The notes below the pieces were generated by a model that made no database searches, was not told where the DNA came from, and saw only the letters and a list, made by a program, of their open reading frames with translations. The translations under genes and the position numbers were made by a program. From an uncultured Ruminococcus sp. (GTDB lineage Bacteria; Bacillota; Clostridia; Lachnospirales; Lachnospiraceae): a stretch of 31,419 nucleotides of DNA. The DNA lies in NCBI GenBank assembly GCA_900553885.1, contig USFD01000034.1:1-31419 (forward strand), written 5' to 3'. Shown in pieces: positions 15,200 through 22,801 of the stretch; position 1 is the stretch's first letter; every line of letters starts with the position of its first letter.

Positions 15200-15775
15200 A
15201 TGACGGGGAAGCCAGACAGAAAGAAAAATAAGGAAGGGAAACGGAGAAGTTCCGCGGCATTGTTCTGCAATATTCTTGGAACCGTGATGCTTGTGGCGCT
15301 GGTGCTGGTGTGCCTGCCGCTGACGGTGCCGAGACTGTTCGGGTATCATATTTATACGGTCATCAGCGGAAGTATGGAGCCCGCGATCCCCACCGGAAGT
15401 CTGGTGTATATCCAGGAGATGGAGCCGGAGGATGTAAAAGCGGACGATGTGATCGCCTTTTACGGGGCGAAGGATTCCGCCAGCATTATCACCCACCGTG
15501 TCGTGGAGAACCGGGTCCTCATGGGTGAATTTATCACCAAGGGAGACGCCAACCAGACCGAGGATATGAATCCGGCGTCCTATGAGAATTTTATCGGAAA
15601 GGTTGTGAAGTCTTACCCGGAGATCGGAGAGATTGCCCAGATACTCACCGGGCCGGAAGGCAAGGTCATCGCCGGGGGCGTGATCGTGGCGGCGGTGGTA
15701 CTGCAGATCCTGGCTTCGATGTTTGAGAGGCGGTATGAGAAGAGGCGGAAGTGGAAAATGGAGGAAGCGGAGTAG
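15200..15775 (+). CDS. sipW: Signal peptidase I, ER/SipW type
   Basis: The 191-aa protein has an N-terminal membrane helix (about 20-45), the catalytic Ser58 in SGSMEP, His99 in IITHRV where typical bacterial enzymes have Lys, GDAN from residue 115, and a C-terminal membrane helix (about 153-172) with a very basic tail. Ser-His active sites define the ER/archaeal-like SipW branch, which in Bacillus processes TasA and TapA. Two proteins with SipW-type signals lie a few genes upstream, so these are its evident substrates. It stands behind a terminator, so it either has its own promoter or receives readthrough. A Shine-Dalgarno AAGGAGAT lies about 11 bases before ATG 15200. Confidence 0.92.
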   Translation: MTGKPDRKKNKEGKRRSSAALFCNILGTVMLVALVLVCLPLTVPRLFGYHIYTVISGSMEPAIPTGSLVYIQEMEPEDVKADDVIAFYGAKDSASIITHRVVENRVLMGEFITKGDANQTEDMNPASYENFIGKVVKSYPEIGEIAQILTGPEGKVIAGGVIVAAVVLQILASMFERRYEKRRKWKMEEAE

Positions 15776-15790
15776 AGTTTGATCTTTCGA

Positions 15791-15819
15791 TTGTAATTGT
15801 TAATAAAATGGGATAGAAT
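15791..15819 (+). promoter_or_regulatory. Promoter of the ATPase/nuclease-like pair
   Basis: TTGTAA (15791-15796), a 17-base spacer and TAGAAT (15814-15819) precede about 130 bases of leader with small inverted repeats (AACTG-ttat-CAGTT near 15851) before ATG 15952. Confidence 0.6.
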
Positions 15820-15951
15820 AAAAATAGTCGCAGTAATAGCTCAGTCAGCTGAACTGTTATCAGTTATGACGCTGCAGAAATACCTGCGTATTTTCTGTAT
15901 GGGCTGGAAGAATTGATTTTTGTCAGTGCGTGAAATGGAAAGGGATACTGT

Positions 15952-17265
15952 ATGAAATTAAATATAAAAAATTTTGCAAAAATCAACGAGGCCAATATTA
16001 TTATTGATGGTATCACTGTAATAGCTGGTGAGAATAATACGGGCAAAAGTACAATCGGAAAAATCTTGTTTACGTTGTTTAATGCATGGTCTGATATTGA
16101 AGAAAGAATTTGGAACGAACGTTTTAATGAGATCGAAAATACAAACAGAATTATTTTACAAAAACACTTGACTGATGCAGGATTTTCTAAATCGAAAGTA
16201 TTTGTTAATGCCAGGAATACGGCACGTAGAATAACTTTGAATTTACGACATAAGTTGAAGAGAATGTCTTTTTCTGAAGAATATATTCGTGATAGTATAG
16301 AGCGTGCAATTGAAGGTTTGGAGAATGTACATCGTCCAGAAGAACCTGAAGATTGGAAAGATCTGATTGATGAACTTTCATTGAATACAATAGAGATTTT
16401 ATTCATTCCGGAAGAAGTTATTGCCCGAGAAACTATTTCCCGATATTTTGATGATGTTTTTCATGGACAGATTAATTCTCTCACGCAGGGTTGTGATGAG
16501 GATACGGTATTGAGTTTGGAAATCCGCGGAAAAAGAAATCAGGTTCTTTTTCGTGAAAATCAGTGTGCGGAATTTACAGATGAAATTGGTATTTCTCATC
16601 AGGCTATTTATATCGACAATCCGTTTCTTATCGATGAATTGTCAAAATACAATGATTTGAATCCCATGAATCAGCTGCTGAAAAACATGCTGACAAATGA
16701 TCGTAAAGAATATGGCATGGACGGCGTGATTGAGACCGTGCGTGCAAAAGAAAAGTTAAACGATATCTTTCGAACACTGGAAAATGTTGTAGACGGAGAA
16801 ATTATAACCGGTCGAAACGGAGATGATTTTTATTTAAAGGGTCATCAATTTAATGAACCAATTTCATTTTACAATCTTTCCACCGGAATGAAATCCTTTG
16901 TGATATTAAAGATGTTGATTGAAAAAGGATGTATAAGAGAGAAAGATGTTATAATCCTGGATGAGCCTGAGATTCATTTGCATCCGCAATGGCAGATTGC
17001 CTATGCGGAGCTGATTGTATTGCTGCAGAAACAGTTTGATCTTTCGGTGGTAGTGACTACCCACAGCCCGTATTTTGTTGATGCAATTAATTTGTTTTCA
17101 TGCAAATATGAAATTGACAGCAAGGTTCATTACTATTTATCATCCAATGTCGGAAATACAGTAAAAATGGATGACGTCACCAGAAAAATAGATTTGATTT
17201 ATCAAAAAATGGCTTCGCCAATTCAAATGTTGAATACGTTAAGATACGAGTTGAACAACCAATAA
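15952..17265 (+). CDS. ABC/OLD-like AAA ATPase, putative defence-module ATPase
   Basis: The 437-aa protein has an intact P-loop ATPase core: Walker A GENNTGKST (residues 26-34), a signature-like LSTGMKS (309-315), Walker B VIILDEPEIHLHPQ with Asp337/Glu338, and a switch histidine in TTHSPYF (His371). A helical insertion separates the halves, as in SMC/RecF/OLD-like proteins. No Toprim or nuclease domain is fused to it, so a partner must act as effector. That partner is probably the next gene, 14 bases downstream, which has a PD-(D/E)XK-like ExK. The base composition is much lower in GC than the pilus operon, suggesting acquisition. Similar 'AAA ATPase plus nuclease' pairs are often anti-phage systems (Gabija, Septu and PARIS are analogies, not homologs I can claim). 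Confidence 0.82.
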   Translation: MKLNIKNFAKINEANIIIDGITVIAGENNTGKSTIGKILFTLFNAWSDIEERIWNERFNEIENTNRIILQKHLTDAGFSKSKVFVNARNTARRITLNLRHKLKRMSFSEEYIRDSIERAIEGLENVHRPEEPEDWKDLIDELSLNTIEILFIPEEVIARETISRYFDDVFHGQINSLTQGCDEDTVLSLEIRGKRNQVLFRENQCAEFTDEIGISHQAIYIDNPFLIDELSKYNDLNPMNQLLKNMLTNDRKEYGMDGVIETVRAKEKLNDIFRTLENVVDGEIITGRNGDDFYLKGHQFNEPISFYNLSTGMKSFVILKMLIEKGCIREKDVIILDEPEIHLHPQWQIAYAELIVLLQKQFDLSVVVTTHSPYFVDAINLFSCKYEIDSKVHYYLSSNVGNTVKMDDVTRKIDLIYQKMASPIQMLNTLRYELNNQ

Positions 17266-17279
17266 GGGGTAATGTGTAA

Positions 17280-17650
17280 ATGACAGAAGAAGTAATGGAA
17301 AGCCTTCCTGAAAAACTAAAACCACATATCTGTACCTTGAAACGTGCTTCTATGGATACTACAAAAAACATTCCAATGTGCGAAAGTGGTATCGAGGTTG
17401 TAAATTTTGATAAAATACCAAATGAGTTTGCCCGAGGAAGAGGCTGGAGCAGTGTTCCAAAATCTAATGATGCATTATATAAAGATGTTGATGGCAAATG
17501 GTTTTTTGTTGAATTTAAAAATGGAACGATCAAAATGGGATAGAGAAATTTGAAAAGTATTTGTTCAATGAAACACATACATATACACCAGACTTGTTTG
17601 AAAAAAATTTTATCCGTCCGAAAGAGGAGGAAGAACGTCGTAATTCTTAG
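17280..17650 (+). pseudogene. PD-(D/E)XK-like partner of the ATPase, frameshifted
   Basis: ATG 17280 follows AAGGGGTAATGTGTA, directly after the ATPase. The open frame gives 87 aa. It includes KSNDALYKDVDG then KWFFVEFKNG, where Asp64, then Glu78-x-Lys80 with 13 intervening residues, resembles a PD-(D/E)XK catalytic site. The frame ends at TAG 17541-17543 in AAAATGGGATAG. In another frame the DNA continues with clear coding character (GIEKFEKYLFNETHTYTPDL, then FEKNFIRPKEEEERRNS) to TAG 17648-17650. The spacing suggests both a frame change and an internal deletion, because a nuclease domain would need more residues after FKNG. Probably inactive; a short 87-aa product cannot be excluded. Family identity beyond the motif is unknown. 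Confidence 0.6.
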
Positions 17651-17735
17651 GTGTATCAAACGAGTATATGCCACGTGAATGCGTAACGTGTAAATTTGAG
17701 CTATATCAAGTAGTTTTGCTAAAGTCCTGATATGC

Positions 17736-17770
17736 AGGGAGCGGTTGTATCTTACGTTCAACCGCTCCCT
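17736..17770. terminator. Perfect 12-bp hairpin between convergent genes
   Basis: AGGGAGCGGTTG and CAACCGCTCCCT (loop of 11) lie between the plus-strand module and the minus-strand protease gene. No U-run follows immediately on either strand, so a terminator role is tentative. Confidence 0.5.
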
Positions 17771-17825
17771 GTCATCCGTTTCGGGTAAATTTTTATTCTG
17801 TCTGACTGGATCAAAAAGAAACAGA

Positions 17826-18935
17826 TCAAATTTTATCCTTGAAATAAGCAACTGTCAGTTCTACCATCATGTCGTAACTCTGCACCCCGCTGTCCTGCCC
17901 GTTGATCTTCAGGTAGGTGTCGTTGACCTGGGTGGAGATTTCTTCCAGTATTCCATCGTAGGACGCCCAGAACTCCCGGTTGGCGGTCAGATCTGCTTCG
18001 ACGGAAGGCGCCAGCTGGCTTCTTATGGCGCTCCAGGTGTCGTAATCCGTATCGTACAGTGCGTTCATGCAGTAGATCCACGCGGACAGATAACCGCTGT
18101 ACTGAAAGGCTGTCTGTTCGGACTGGATGCATGCCAGGAATGCGATGAAATTCGCCTCTTCTTCCTGCATAAATCCCCTCAGGTGGGAAAGTTCATGGCA
18201 GACGGTGAAAGGGATGTTGTAGGCGGTCATATCACGGTTGTAGTTAGCCTCGATGGTGAAAGCGGAAAAGATCCCTGTCAGGCCAAGGCGTGAAAGGATC
18301 TGGGAACACAGGACTTTTTTCGGCATCGGATAGCTGCCGGACAGATCCGGAAAGGTTTCTCCGAGGGATTCCATGGCGGCGGCTGCGTCCGGACCTTCCG
18401 GGCGGGACAGGATCATGACGCCGTTTTCATCTCTGGAGACCTGGGAACTTCTGGCGTTGACCTCTTCGGTCAGCCAGGAGCAGATCCGGGAGAGGTCCTC
18501 CGCCGTACATGGTTCAGCGGAAATCCCGGCCTTTTCCGCAAAGGAGACCCTGTGGTAATTGATCCCGCCGCCGAGCATGAAGAAGAAGGCAAGCAGGGAA
18601 GCCGCCAGAAGGATTCCGGACAGCCAGGAGAGCAGCCGCTGACCGGCGTTTCCTTTTTTGATGATCCGGCGGATGGTGTACGCCGCAGAAAGCAGAAATC
18701 CGAGAATCAGCAGATAGAGCCCGATTTCCGCCAGGGAAAATGGCACGCGTCCGGTCAGCCCTGAGATGGCAGCGGCGGCTGGCTGGTAGATCTGGCTGGA
18801 ATACCATTCCGCGGCGGCTGGGACCAGCGTGGAGACCAGAAGCAGCGCGGCGCTGAGCAGAAAGAGGATCAGGGCAGCGGTGAAGCGGTGTCTGGCAGGG
18901 GAATGGGATGGTTTGGCTTTTTGAGATTTTTTCAT
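17826..18935 (-). CDS. DUF3810 family membrane zinc metalloprotease-like protein
   Basis: The 369-aa protein starts at 18935 with CGGAGGT six bases upstream. It has three N-terminal membrane helices (about 19-39, 66-88 and 102-121), including a W-x4-IYQP loop. An extracytoplasmic-type domain follows with FTIEANYNRDMTAYNIPFTV and HELSH (His247-Glu248-His251), a classic HExxH zinc site. FMQEEEANFIAFLA downstream probably supplies the third ligand (a Glu near 259-260). This order is typical of DUF3810 proteins, common in Firmicutes and predicted to be membrane-tethered peptidases of unknown substrate. All metal-site residues are present, so it should be active. It is transcribed alone, convergent with the ATPase module and divergent from the diguanylate cyclase. 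Confidence 0.88.
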   Translation of the reverse strand: MKKSQKAKPSHSPARHRFTAALILFLLSAALLLVSTLVPAAAEWYSSQIYQPAAAAISGLTGRVPFSLAEIGLYLLILGFLLSAAYTIRRIIKKGNAGQRLLSWLSGILLAASLLAFFFMLGGGINYHRVSFAEKAGISAEPCTAEDLSRICSWLTEEVNARSSQVSRDENGVMILSRPEGPDAAAAMESLGETFPDLSGSYPMPKKVLCSQILSRLGLTGIFSAFTIEANYNRDMTAYNIPFTVCHELSHLRGFMQEEEANFIAFLACIQSEQTAFQYSGYLSAWIYCMNALYDTDYDTWSAIRSQLAPSVEADLTANREFWASYDGILEEISTQVNDTYLKINGQDSGVQSYDMMVELTVAYFKDKI

Positions 18936-18956
18936 TGGTATACCTCCGATATGTCT

Positions 18957-18986
18957 ATTTTAGCACAGGAGGGGAGAGGAGGGCAA
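18957..18986 (-). promoter_or_regulatory. Promoter of the DUF3810 gene
   Basis: On the minus strand TTGCCC (18981-18986), an 18-base spacer and TAAAAT (18957-18962), with an extended TGC before the -10, lie about 20 bases upstream of the start codon. Confidence 0.5.
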
Positions 18987-18989
18987 TGA

Positions 18990-19069
18990 GCCAAGCGGAC
19001 ATGCCTGCATGTCCATTTGGCGGTGCTGTGTGCCAAGTTTGATGCCCCGTAGCTTGCTGCGGGGTTTTT
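18990..19069 (+). repeat. Intergenic double-hairpin element, second hairpin a terminator
   Basis: The first hairpin is GCCAA-gc-GGACATGC / GCATGTCC-at-TTGGC (18990-19021). The second is CCCCG-t-AGC / GCT-g-CGGGG followed by TTTTT (19045-19069). No plus-strand gene upstream needs this terminator, because the two flanking genes diverge. Near-identical CCCCGTAGCTTGCTGCGGGG units are, from memory, frequent between genes in Lachnospiraceae, so this is likely a dispersed repeat. Confidence 0.5.
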
Positions 19070-19136
19070 GATTTGTAGAGTACGTTTATGTCTGAAAATT
19101 GGATGAATGCAAAAGCCCCGAATGAAAGAAATAAAG

Positions 19137-19166
19137 TTGAAAAGGATATATGGAAAATGATATAAT
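19137..19166 (+). promoter_or_regulatory. Promoter of the cytosolic diguanylate cyclase
   Basis: TTGAAA (19137-19142), an 18-base spacer and a perfect TATAAT (19161-19166) are followed by AAGGAGGT (19181-19188) and GTG 19197. Confidence 0.75.
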
Positions 19167-19196
19167 ACAACCAGCAAAACAAGGAGGTACCCTGTC

Positions 19197-20531
19197 GTGG
19201 AATATAGAGTCAGAGAACTTCTGGAAAAGTTTTTAAAAGCCTACATGAGCGAAAGAGATCTGGAAAAAACGCTGGAATTTGTATCCGATGAGATCATCAG
19301 TATTGGTACCGGGGTACAGGAAACAGCAGGGAGCAAACATGAGCTGGAACAGCTTCTGCAAAAGGAATTTTCTGTTAATCCGACCCCCATTTTATATACC
19401 ATAGAAGATTACCATGAAACAACCATGCATTCGGAGCTGTGCTGCGCATTCTGCAACGTGACGGCGCGTGTGGAAGGAGAAAGCGGAGAATTTTTTACTT
19501 TGAAGACAAGACTTACGGCAGCCTGCTGCCGGGAGGACGGACAGTGGAAGATCCTGAATCTCCATATGTCTATAGCGACTTCGCTGCAGAGCGAAGAGGA
19601 ATTTTTCCCGCTGAAATATGGACATGAAGTCATCAAAAAGCTCAGCATGGAATCACATAGAGAGCTGATCAAGCTGATGACGAATACCTTTCCCGGAGGC
19701 ATTATCGGAGCCTATCTGGAAAAGGGTTTTCCTCTGTACATTATTAATGATGAAATGCTGGATTACCTGGGCTATACTTATGAAGAACTGCGCGCAAATA
19801 CCGGCGAGATGGTGATCGAAACGATCGCTCCGGAGGACAGGGAACGGGTGGAACAAAAAGTACTGCACGATGTTCAGGAGAAAGGAGAGTATGAAATTCA
19901 GTACCGTGTGCTGAAAAAGAACGGTGAGAAAAAATGGGTGTATGACAAAGGACGAAAGATCGTCACAGAAGAGGGCCGCAGCGCGATCATCGGTGTCGTG
20001 ATCGACATTTCAAAGTCTGTGGAACGTCAGGAGATGCTGCAGAAGGAGGCGGAGCAGGATTCTCTGACTGGAATTTTCAACCGGAAGGCGGCAGTGCGGC
20101 TGATAAAAAAATCTTTTCAGGAAAAAGAAGACGGCGTGCTGTTTATGATGGATATTGACAATTTTAAGAAGCTGAACGATACCTATGGGCATCTGGCAGG
20201 AGATGAAGTACTGATCGGATTTGCCGATATTCTTCGACGGAACAGCCGGAGTGATGATATCTGTGCGCGGCTGGGCGGCGATGAGTTTCTTGTCTATTTT
20301 CCAGGGCTGAAAAAGAAAGAGACTGCAGTGGAACGCGCGGAGATGATCGCCCGCCAGTTTCTGGAAAAGAACGGAAAAAATTATGAAGATGTGGAAATTT
20401 CTGTCAGCATCGGCATTGTAATGCGCAGCGGTGAACGGGAGTTTGGCAGCCTTTACGAAGCTGCAGACAGAGCGCTGTATCAGGTAAAGAACCGGGGCAA
20501 AGGCGGATATATGTTTGCCGACGGGCTGTAG
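19197..20531 (+). CDS. Cytosolic diguanylate cyclase: SnoaL-like, PAS and GGDEF domains
   Basis: GTG 19197 is the start, eight bases after AAGGAGGT. The 444-aa protein has an N-terminal SnoaL/NTF2-like domain (about 1-130) with LLEKFLKAYMSERDLEKTLEF and WKILNLHMS. A PAS domain follows (about 165-275), with MLDYLGYTYEELR and GVVIDIS, then a GGDEF domain (about 285-440). The active-site loop is intact (GGDEF, 360-364). An inhibitory I-site RSDD (351-354) lies five residues before it, so product feedback is expected. It makes cyclic di-GMP from two GTP. There is no signal peptide or membrane helix. The SnoaL-like domain may bind a small ligand and, with PAS, act as the sensor. A second cyclase follows 250 bases later but in its own transcript. 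Confidence 0.9.
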   Translation: MEYRVRELLEKFLKAYMSERDLEKTLEFVSDEIISIGTGVQETAGSKHELEQLLQKEFSVNPTPILYTIEDYHETTMHSELCCAFCNVTARVEGESGEFFTLKTRLTAACCREDGQWKILNLHMSIATSLQSEEEFFPLKYGHEVIKKLSMESHRELIKLMTNTFPGGIIGAYLEKGFPLYIINDEMLDYLGYTYEELRANTGEMVIETIAPEDRERVEQKVLHDVQEKGEYEIQYRVLKKNGEKKWVYDKGRKIVTEEGRSAIIGVVIDISKSVERQEMLQKEAEQDSLTGIFNRKAAVRLIKKSFQEKEDGVLFMMDIDNFKKLNDTYGHLAGDEVLIGFADILRRNSRSDDICARLGGDEFLVYFPGLKKKETAVERAEMIARQFLEKNGKNYEDVEISVSIGIVMRSGEREFGSLYEAADRALYQVKNRGKGGYMFADGL

Positions 20532-20585
20532 TGACCAGAAACTACCAGATAAAATTCTTAAATTATTCAGAATTTTCAAAAAAGG

Positions 20586-20615
20586 TTGACAAACCGACGT
20601 TGGCTGTGATATGCT
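20586..20615 (+). promoter_or_regulatory. Promoter of the leader before the second diguanylate cyclase
   Basis: TTGACA (20586-20591) matches consensus exactly; with an 18-base spacer TATGCT (20610-20615) serves as -10. Transcription should begin near 20622. Confidence 0.65.
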
Positions 20616-20621
20616 CGGCAC

Positions 20622-20718
20622 ACAGACTAAAGGCTAAAGTATATTCTTTTTTTACATACAATTTTTTTGCATCGGAAAGACAGAGATACTCTAATGATTA
20701 GTTTATCTCTGTTTTTTT
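20622..20718 (+). ncRNA. Candidate short RNA or attenuated leader ending in a terminator
   Basis: The predicted transcript of about 97 bases ends in CAGAGATA, a nested CTAAT-G-ATTAG stem and TATCTCTG, followed by seven T (20681-20718). The second cyclase starts 65 bases further on with no better promoter in between, so the RNA would act as a leader controlling readthrough, or be a separate small RNA. The upstream part is A/U-rich with two long T-runs. I could not match it to the cyclic di-GMP, preQ1 or fluoride riboswitch consensus. Confidence 0.45.
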
Positions 20719-20782
20719 ATTCCTGCAGTTTTCAGACACGTTCGGCAGCGGGACGTTACAGTGGAAGGGGTTTTGGTGTGGA

Positions 20783-22519
20783 ATGAAAAAATTATATTGG
20801 AGAATACTGATCCTGTTTACGGTCGTAACAGCATGTCTTCTTGGAGTCTCGATCACCGGAGTGATTCATATCCAGTGGGCGCAGGACAGAGGATATCTGG
20901 AAGAGATTCTGACAGATACCCAAAAGCTTCTCGGCGCCGGGGAGGAATGCTACGGGAGCAGCAGAGAATCTACGAGCCAGGATGAGGAAGGCACGCAGGA
21001 AGACAGCCGGAGTTTTATCGGACAGATGATCCGGAATATACCGACGAATCCAACGACGATCCTTGTGGGCATTGACGCGAAGACCCATGAGATTATCGGA
21101 ATCACTGAAAATAATATGTCTGCGCAGGAGTTAATGGATAAAAAAGGGTGGGGCAGGATCCTGGAAAAACTGCAGAAACTGGAAGAAGGAGAAATGGCAA
21201 CGATCCATCTGAGCAATTATTTTGCTACTGCCGCGATGGTCCGGTACAGCCCGGATATTTTTCTTGTGGGAATCGATACGGGGGCGGATTCTTCCGTTGA
21301 AGTCGGAACCAACATCTTCCGGCTGTCCGCCAGTATCCTGATCTCCTATGTGGTGATCGCGGTCTTTATCCGTCTGTCTATGAAAAAGCTTTTCCTGACG
21401 GATATCGACAAAATCCAGAACCAGGTGCTCCGGCTGCTGGAGGGGAATTATGATACGGAATTTGAAGCCTGCCAGTCGGAGGAGATCGAGCTTATGGTCT
21501 CTGCCATCCGCGATCTGAAAAATGGATATGTGCACAAAACGGAGAGAATGAACAAGATCTTCAATTCCATCGGACCGAACATCGGATCTTTTGAACTGCT
21601 GGACAGTCTTCAGGCAAATTTCTTTTCCGACAACTTTGCCAAAGTCATGGGATGGAAACGGGAAGAGGTGGAATATTACAAAGAACATATTGAGGAATTC
21701 AAAGGACTTATCAATGAACTGGAGAAGAAATGCGACAAAGGAAATATTGCTGCGTTTAACGGTAAGTATCTTGAGGTTCATATGTTTGAGATTCAAAATG
21801 AACTCGTGGGCGTTCTTATTGACCGGACAGAGGAGGAGACGGAAAAGCGGCGTCTGGCCTGCAATGTCAGAGACGAGCGGAAGAAAAATATTACAGACGG
21901 CCTGACCGGCATCATGAACCGCAAGGGATTCCAGCAGGAGGTGAAAAAAATCCTGGCGGAGAACCATGCGGGCGGGGGTGTACTCCTGATGTGCGACCTG
22001 GATAACTTCAAGAGAATCAACGATTCCATGGGACATCCGGAGGGAGACAGGCTTTTGAAACTGTTTTCGGAAATTTTAAAGCAGGAATTTCGGAAGAGTG
22101 ATGTGGTCGGCAGGATCGGAGGCGATGAGTTTATGGTTTATCTGCCGAGCGATGTGGAGGATTCGGTACTGAGGAAAAAGCTGGATCATGTGATGGATTC
22201 GATCCGGGTCAAATTGAACGGTTACCGTACCTATGGCGTTTCCGTCAGTATTGGGGCGGCAAAGCTGGATGCTGAAATGGGGGTCGTGGATTTTGAAAGC
22301 CTGTACGAAAGTGCGGATACGGCACTTTATATCTCAAAAGGCCTTGGAAAGAACCGGTATTACATCAATGAAAAAGGAATCCGCTGTATGAAGTCTACCT
22401 GCGAAGCGTGCAGAATCAATTGTCCGCGCAGGGAAATTCTTGCATTGAATGAGGGACAGAGTAATGGAACTGTGACAGACAGGGACGGGAATCCGCTGCA
22501 CCTGCTTCCGGAAGTCTGA
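20783..22519 (+). CDS. Membrane-bound diguanylate cyclase with C-terminal cysteine cluster
   Basis: The 578-aa protein has membrane helices at about 7-28 and 183-204 enclosing an extracytoplasmic Cache-like sensor (ILVGIDAKTHEIIGITENN). A HAMP-like linker (about 205-262) and a PAS-like region (FSDNFAKVMGWKREEVEYY) follow. The GGDEF domain has LLMCDLDNFKRINDSMGHPEG, the active loop GGDEF (446-450) and an I-site RKSD (437-440). After the cyclase the tail holds Cys535, Cys540, Cys543 and Cys547 (C-x4-C-x2-C-x3-C, in RCMKSTCEACRINCPRRE), an unusual addition that could bind metal or an iron-sulfur cluster. A weak Shine-Dalgarno (GGAAGGGG) lies about 12 bases before ATG 20783. It makes cyclic di-GMP in response to an external signal. 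No cyclic di-GMP effector is encoded nearby. Confidence 0.88.
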   Translation: MKKLYWRILILFTVVTACLLGVSITGVIHIQWAQDRGYLEEILTDTQKLLGAGEECYGSSRESTSQDEEGTQEDSRSFIGQMIRNIPTNPTTILVGIDAKTHEIIGITENNMSAQELMDKKGWGRILEKLQKLEEGEMATIHLSNYFATAAMVRYSPDIFLVGIDTGADSSVEVGTNIFRLSASILISYVVIAVFIRLSMKKLFLTDIDKIQNQVLRLLEGNYDTEFEACQSEEIELMVSAIRDLKNGYVHKTERMNKIFNSIGPNIGSFELLDSLQANFFSDNFAKVMGWKREEVEYYKEHIEEFKGLINELEKKCDKGNIAAFNGKYLEVHMFEIQNELVGVLIDRTEEETEKRRLACNVRDERKKNITDGLTGIMNRKGFQQEVKKILAENHAGGGVLLMCDLDNFKRINDSMGHPEGDRLLKLFSEILKQEFRKSDVVGRIGGDEFMVYLPSDVEDSVLRKKLDHVMDSIRVKLNGYRTYGVSVSIGAAKLDAEMGVVDFESLYESADTALYISKGLGKNRYYINEKGIRCMKSTCEACRINCPRREILALNEGQSNGTVTDRDGNPLHLLPEV

Positions 22520-22527
22520 GAATAGAA

Positions 22528-22580
22528 AGGTGCCGCTCCATCGTCAGATTTTGACGATGGAGCGGCACCTGTTCTTTTTT
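22528..22580 (+). terminator. Strong intrinsic terminator after the second cyclase
   Basis: A perfect 19-bp stem (22528-22546 with 22552-22570, beginning AGGTGCCGCTCC) and a five-base loop are followed by GTTCTTTTTT. Confidence 0.9.
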
Positions 22581-22592
22581 AACCCATAATGA

Positions 22593-22801
22593 CTTCAACA
22601 GAGACGGATATCCTTTAATATTTTCAACTATCTGATTTTCGGACTGTTTACGCTGATCTGCGTGTATCCGTTTTATTACCTGATCATCAATACGATCAGT
22701 GCCAATGACCTGAGTGCAAACGGAGCAATCAACTTCCTGCCGAAGGGATTCCATCTGGAAAACTACAAGCAGGTGCTCCAGCTGAGCGGACTTGGTACAC
22801 T
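22593..22801 (+). pseudogene. Sugar ABC transporter permease, N-terminal fragment (LplC/YtcP-like)
   Basis: One frame reads RISFNIFNYLIFGLFTLICV then YPFYYLIINTISANDLSANG, AINFLPKGFHLENYKQVLQL, SGLGTLW. This is the first membrane helix and following loop of an LplC-type carbohydrate permease. The start codon and first residues are missing on the left: the frame is closed by TGA at 22590, just after the terminator. At about 22795-22802 the sequence jumps into the middle of a solute-binding protein in another frame. Only about 65 of an expected ~290 residues remain, so the gene is dead. The fusion implies a deletion removing the rest of the permease and the start of the neighbouring binding-protein gene. 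Confidence 0.75.

Noticed and set aside
13601..15496. 631-codon open frame on the minus strand
   Set aside because: It lies antisense to three well-supported genes; the long frame arises from GC-rich repeats, and the product is low-complexity (Cys/Arg/Gly/Ser-rich) with no ribosome site.
15828..15905. tRNA-like D-arm (TAGCTCAGTCAGCTGA)
   Set aside because: There is no acceptor stem pairing, no GGTTCRAAY T-arm and no CCA; resemblance is limited to the D-arm.
20622..20718. Cyclic di-GMP riboswitch before a cyclase gene
   Set aside because: The expected GEMM core and tetraloop-receptor sequences are absent; kept only as an unclassified leader.
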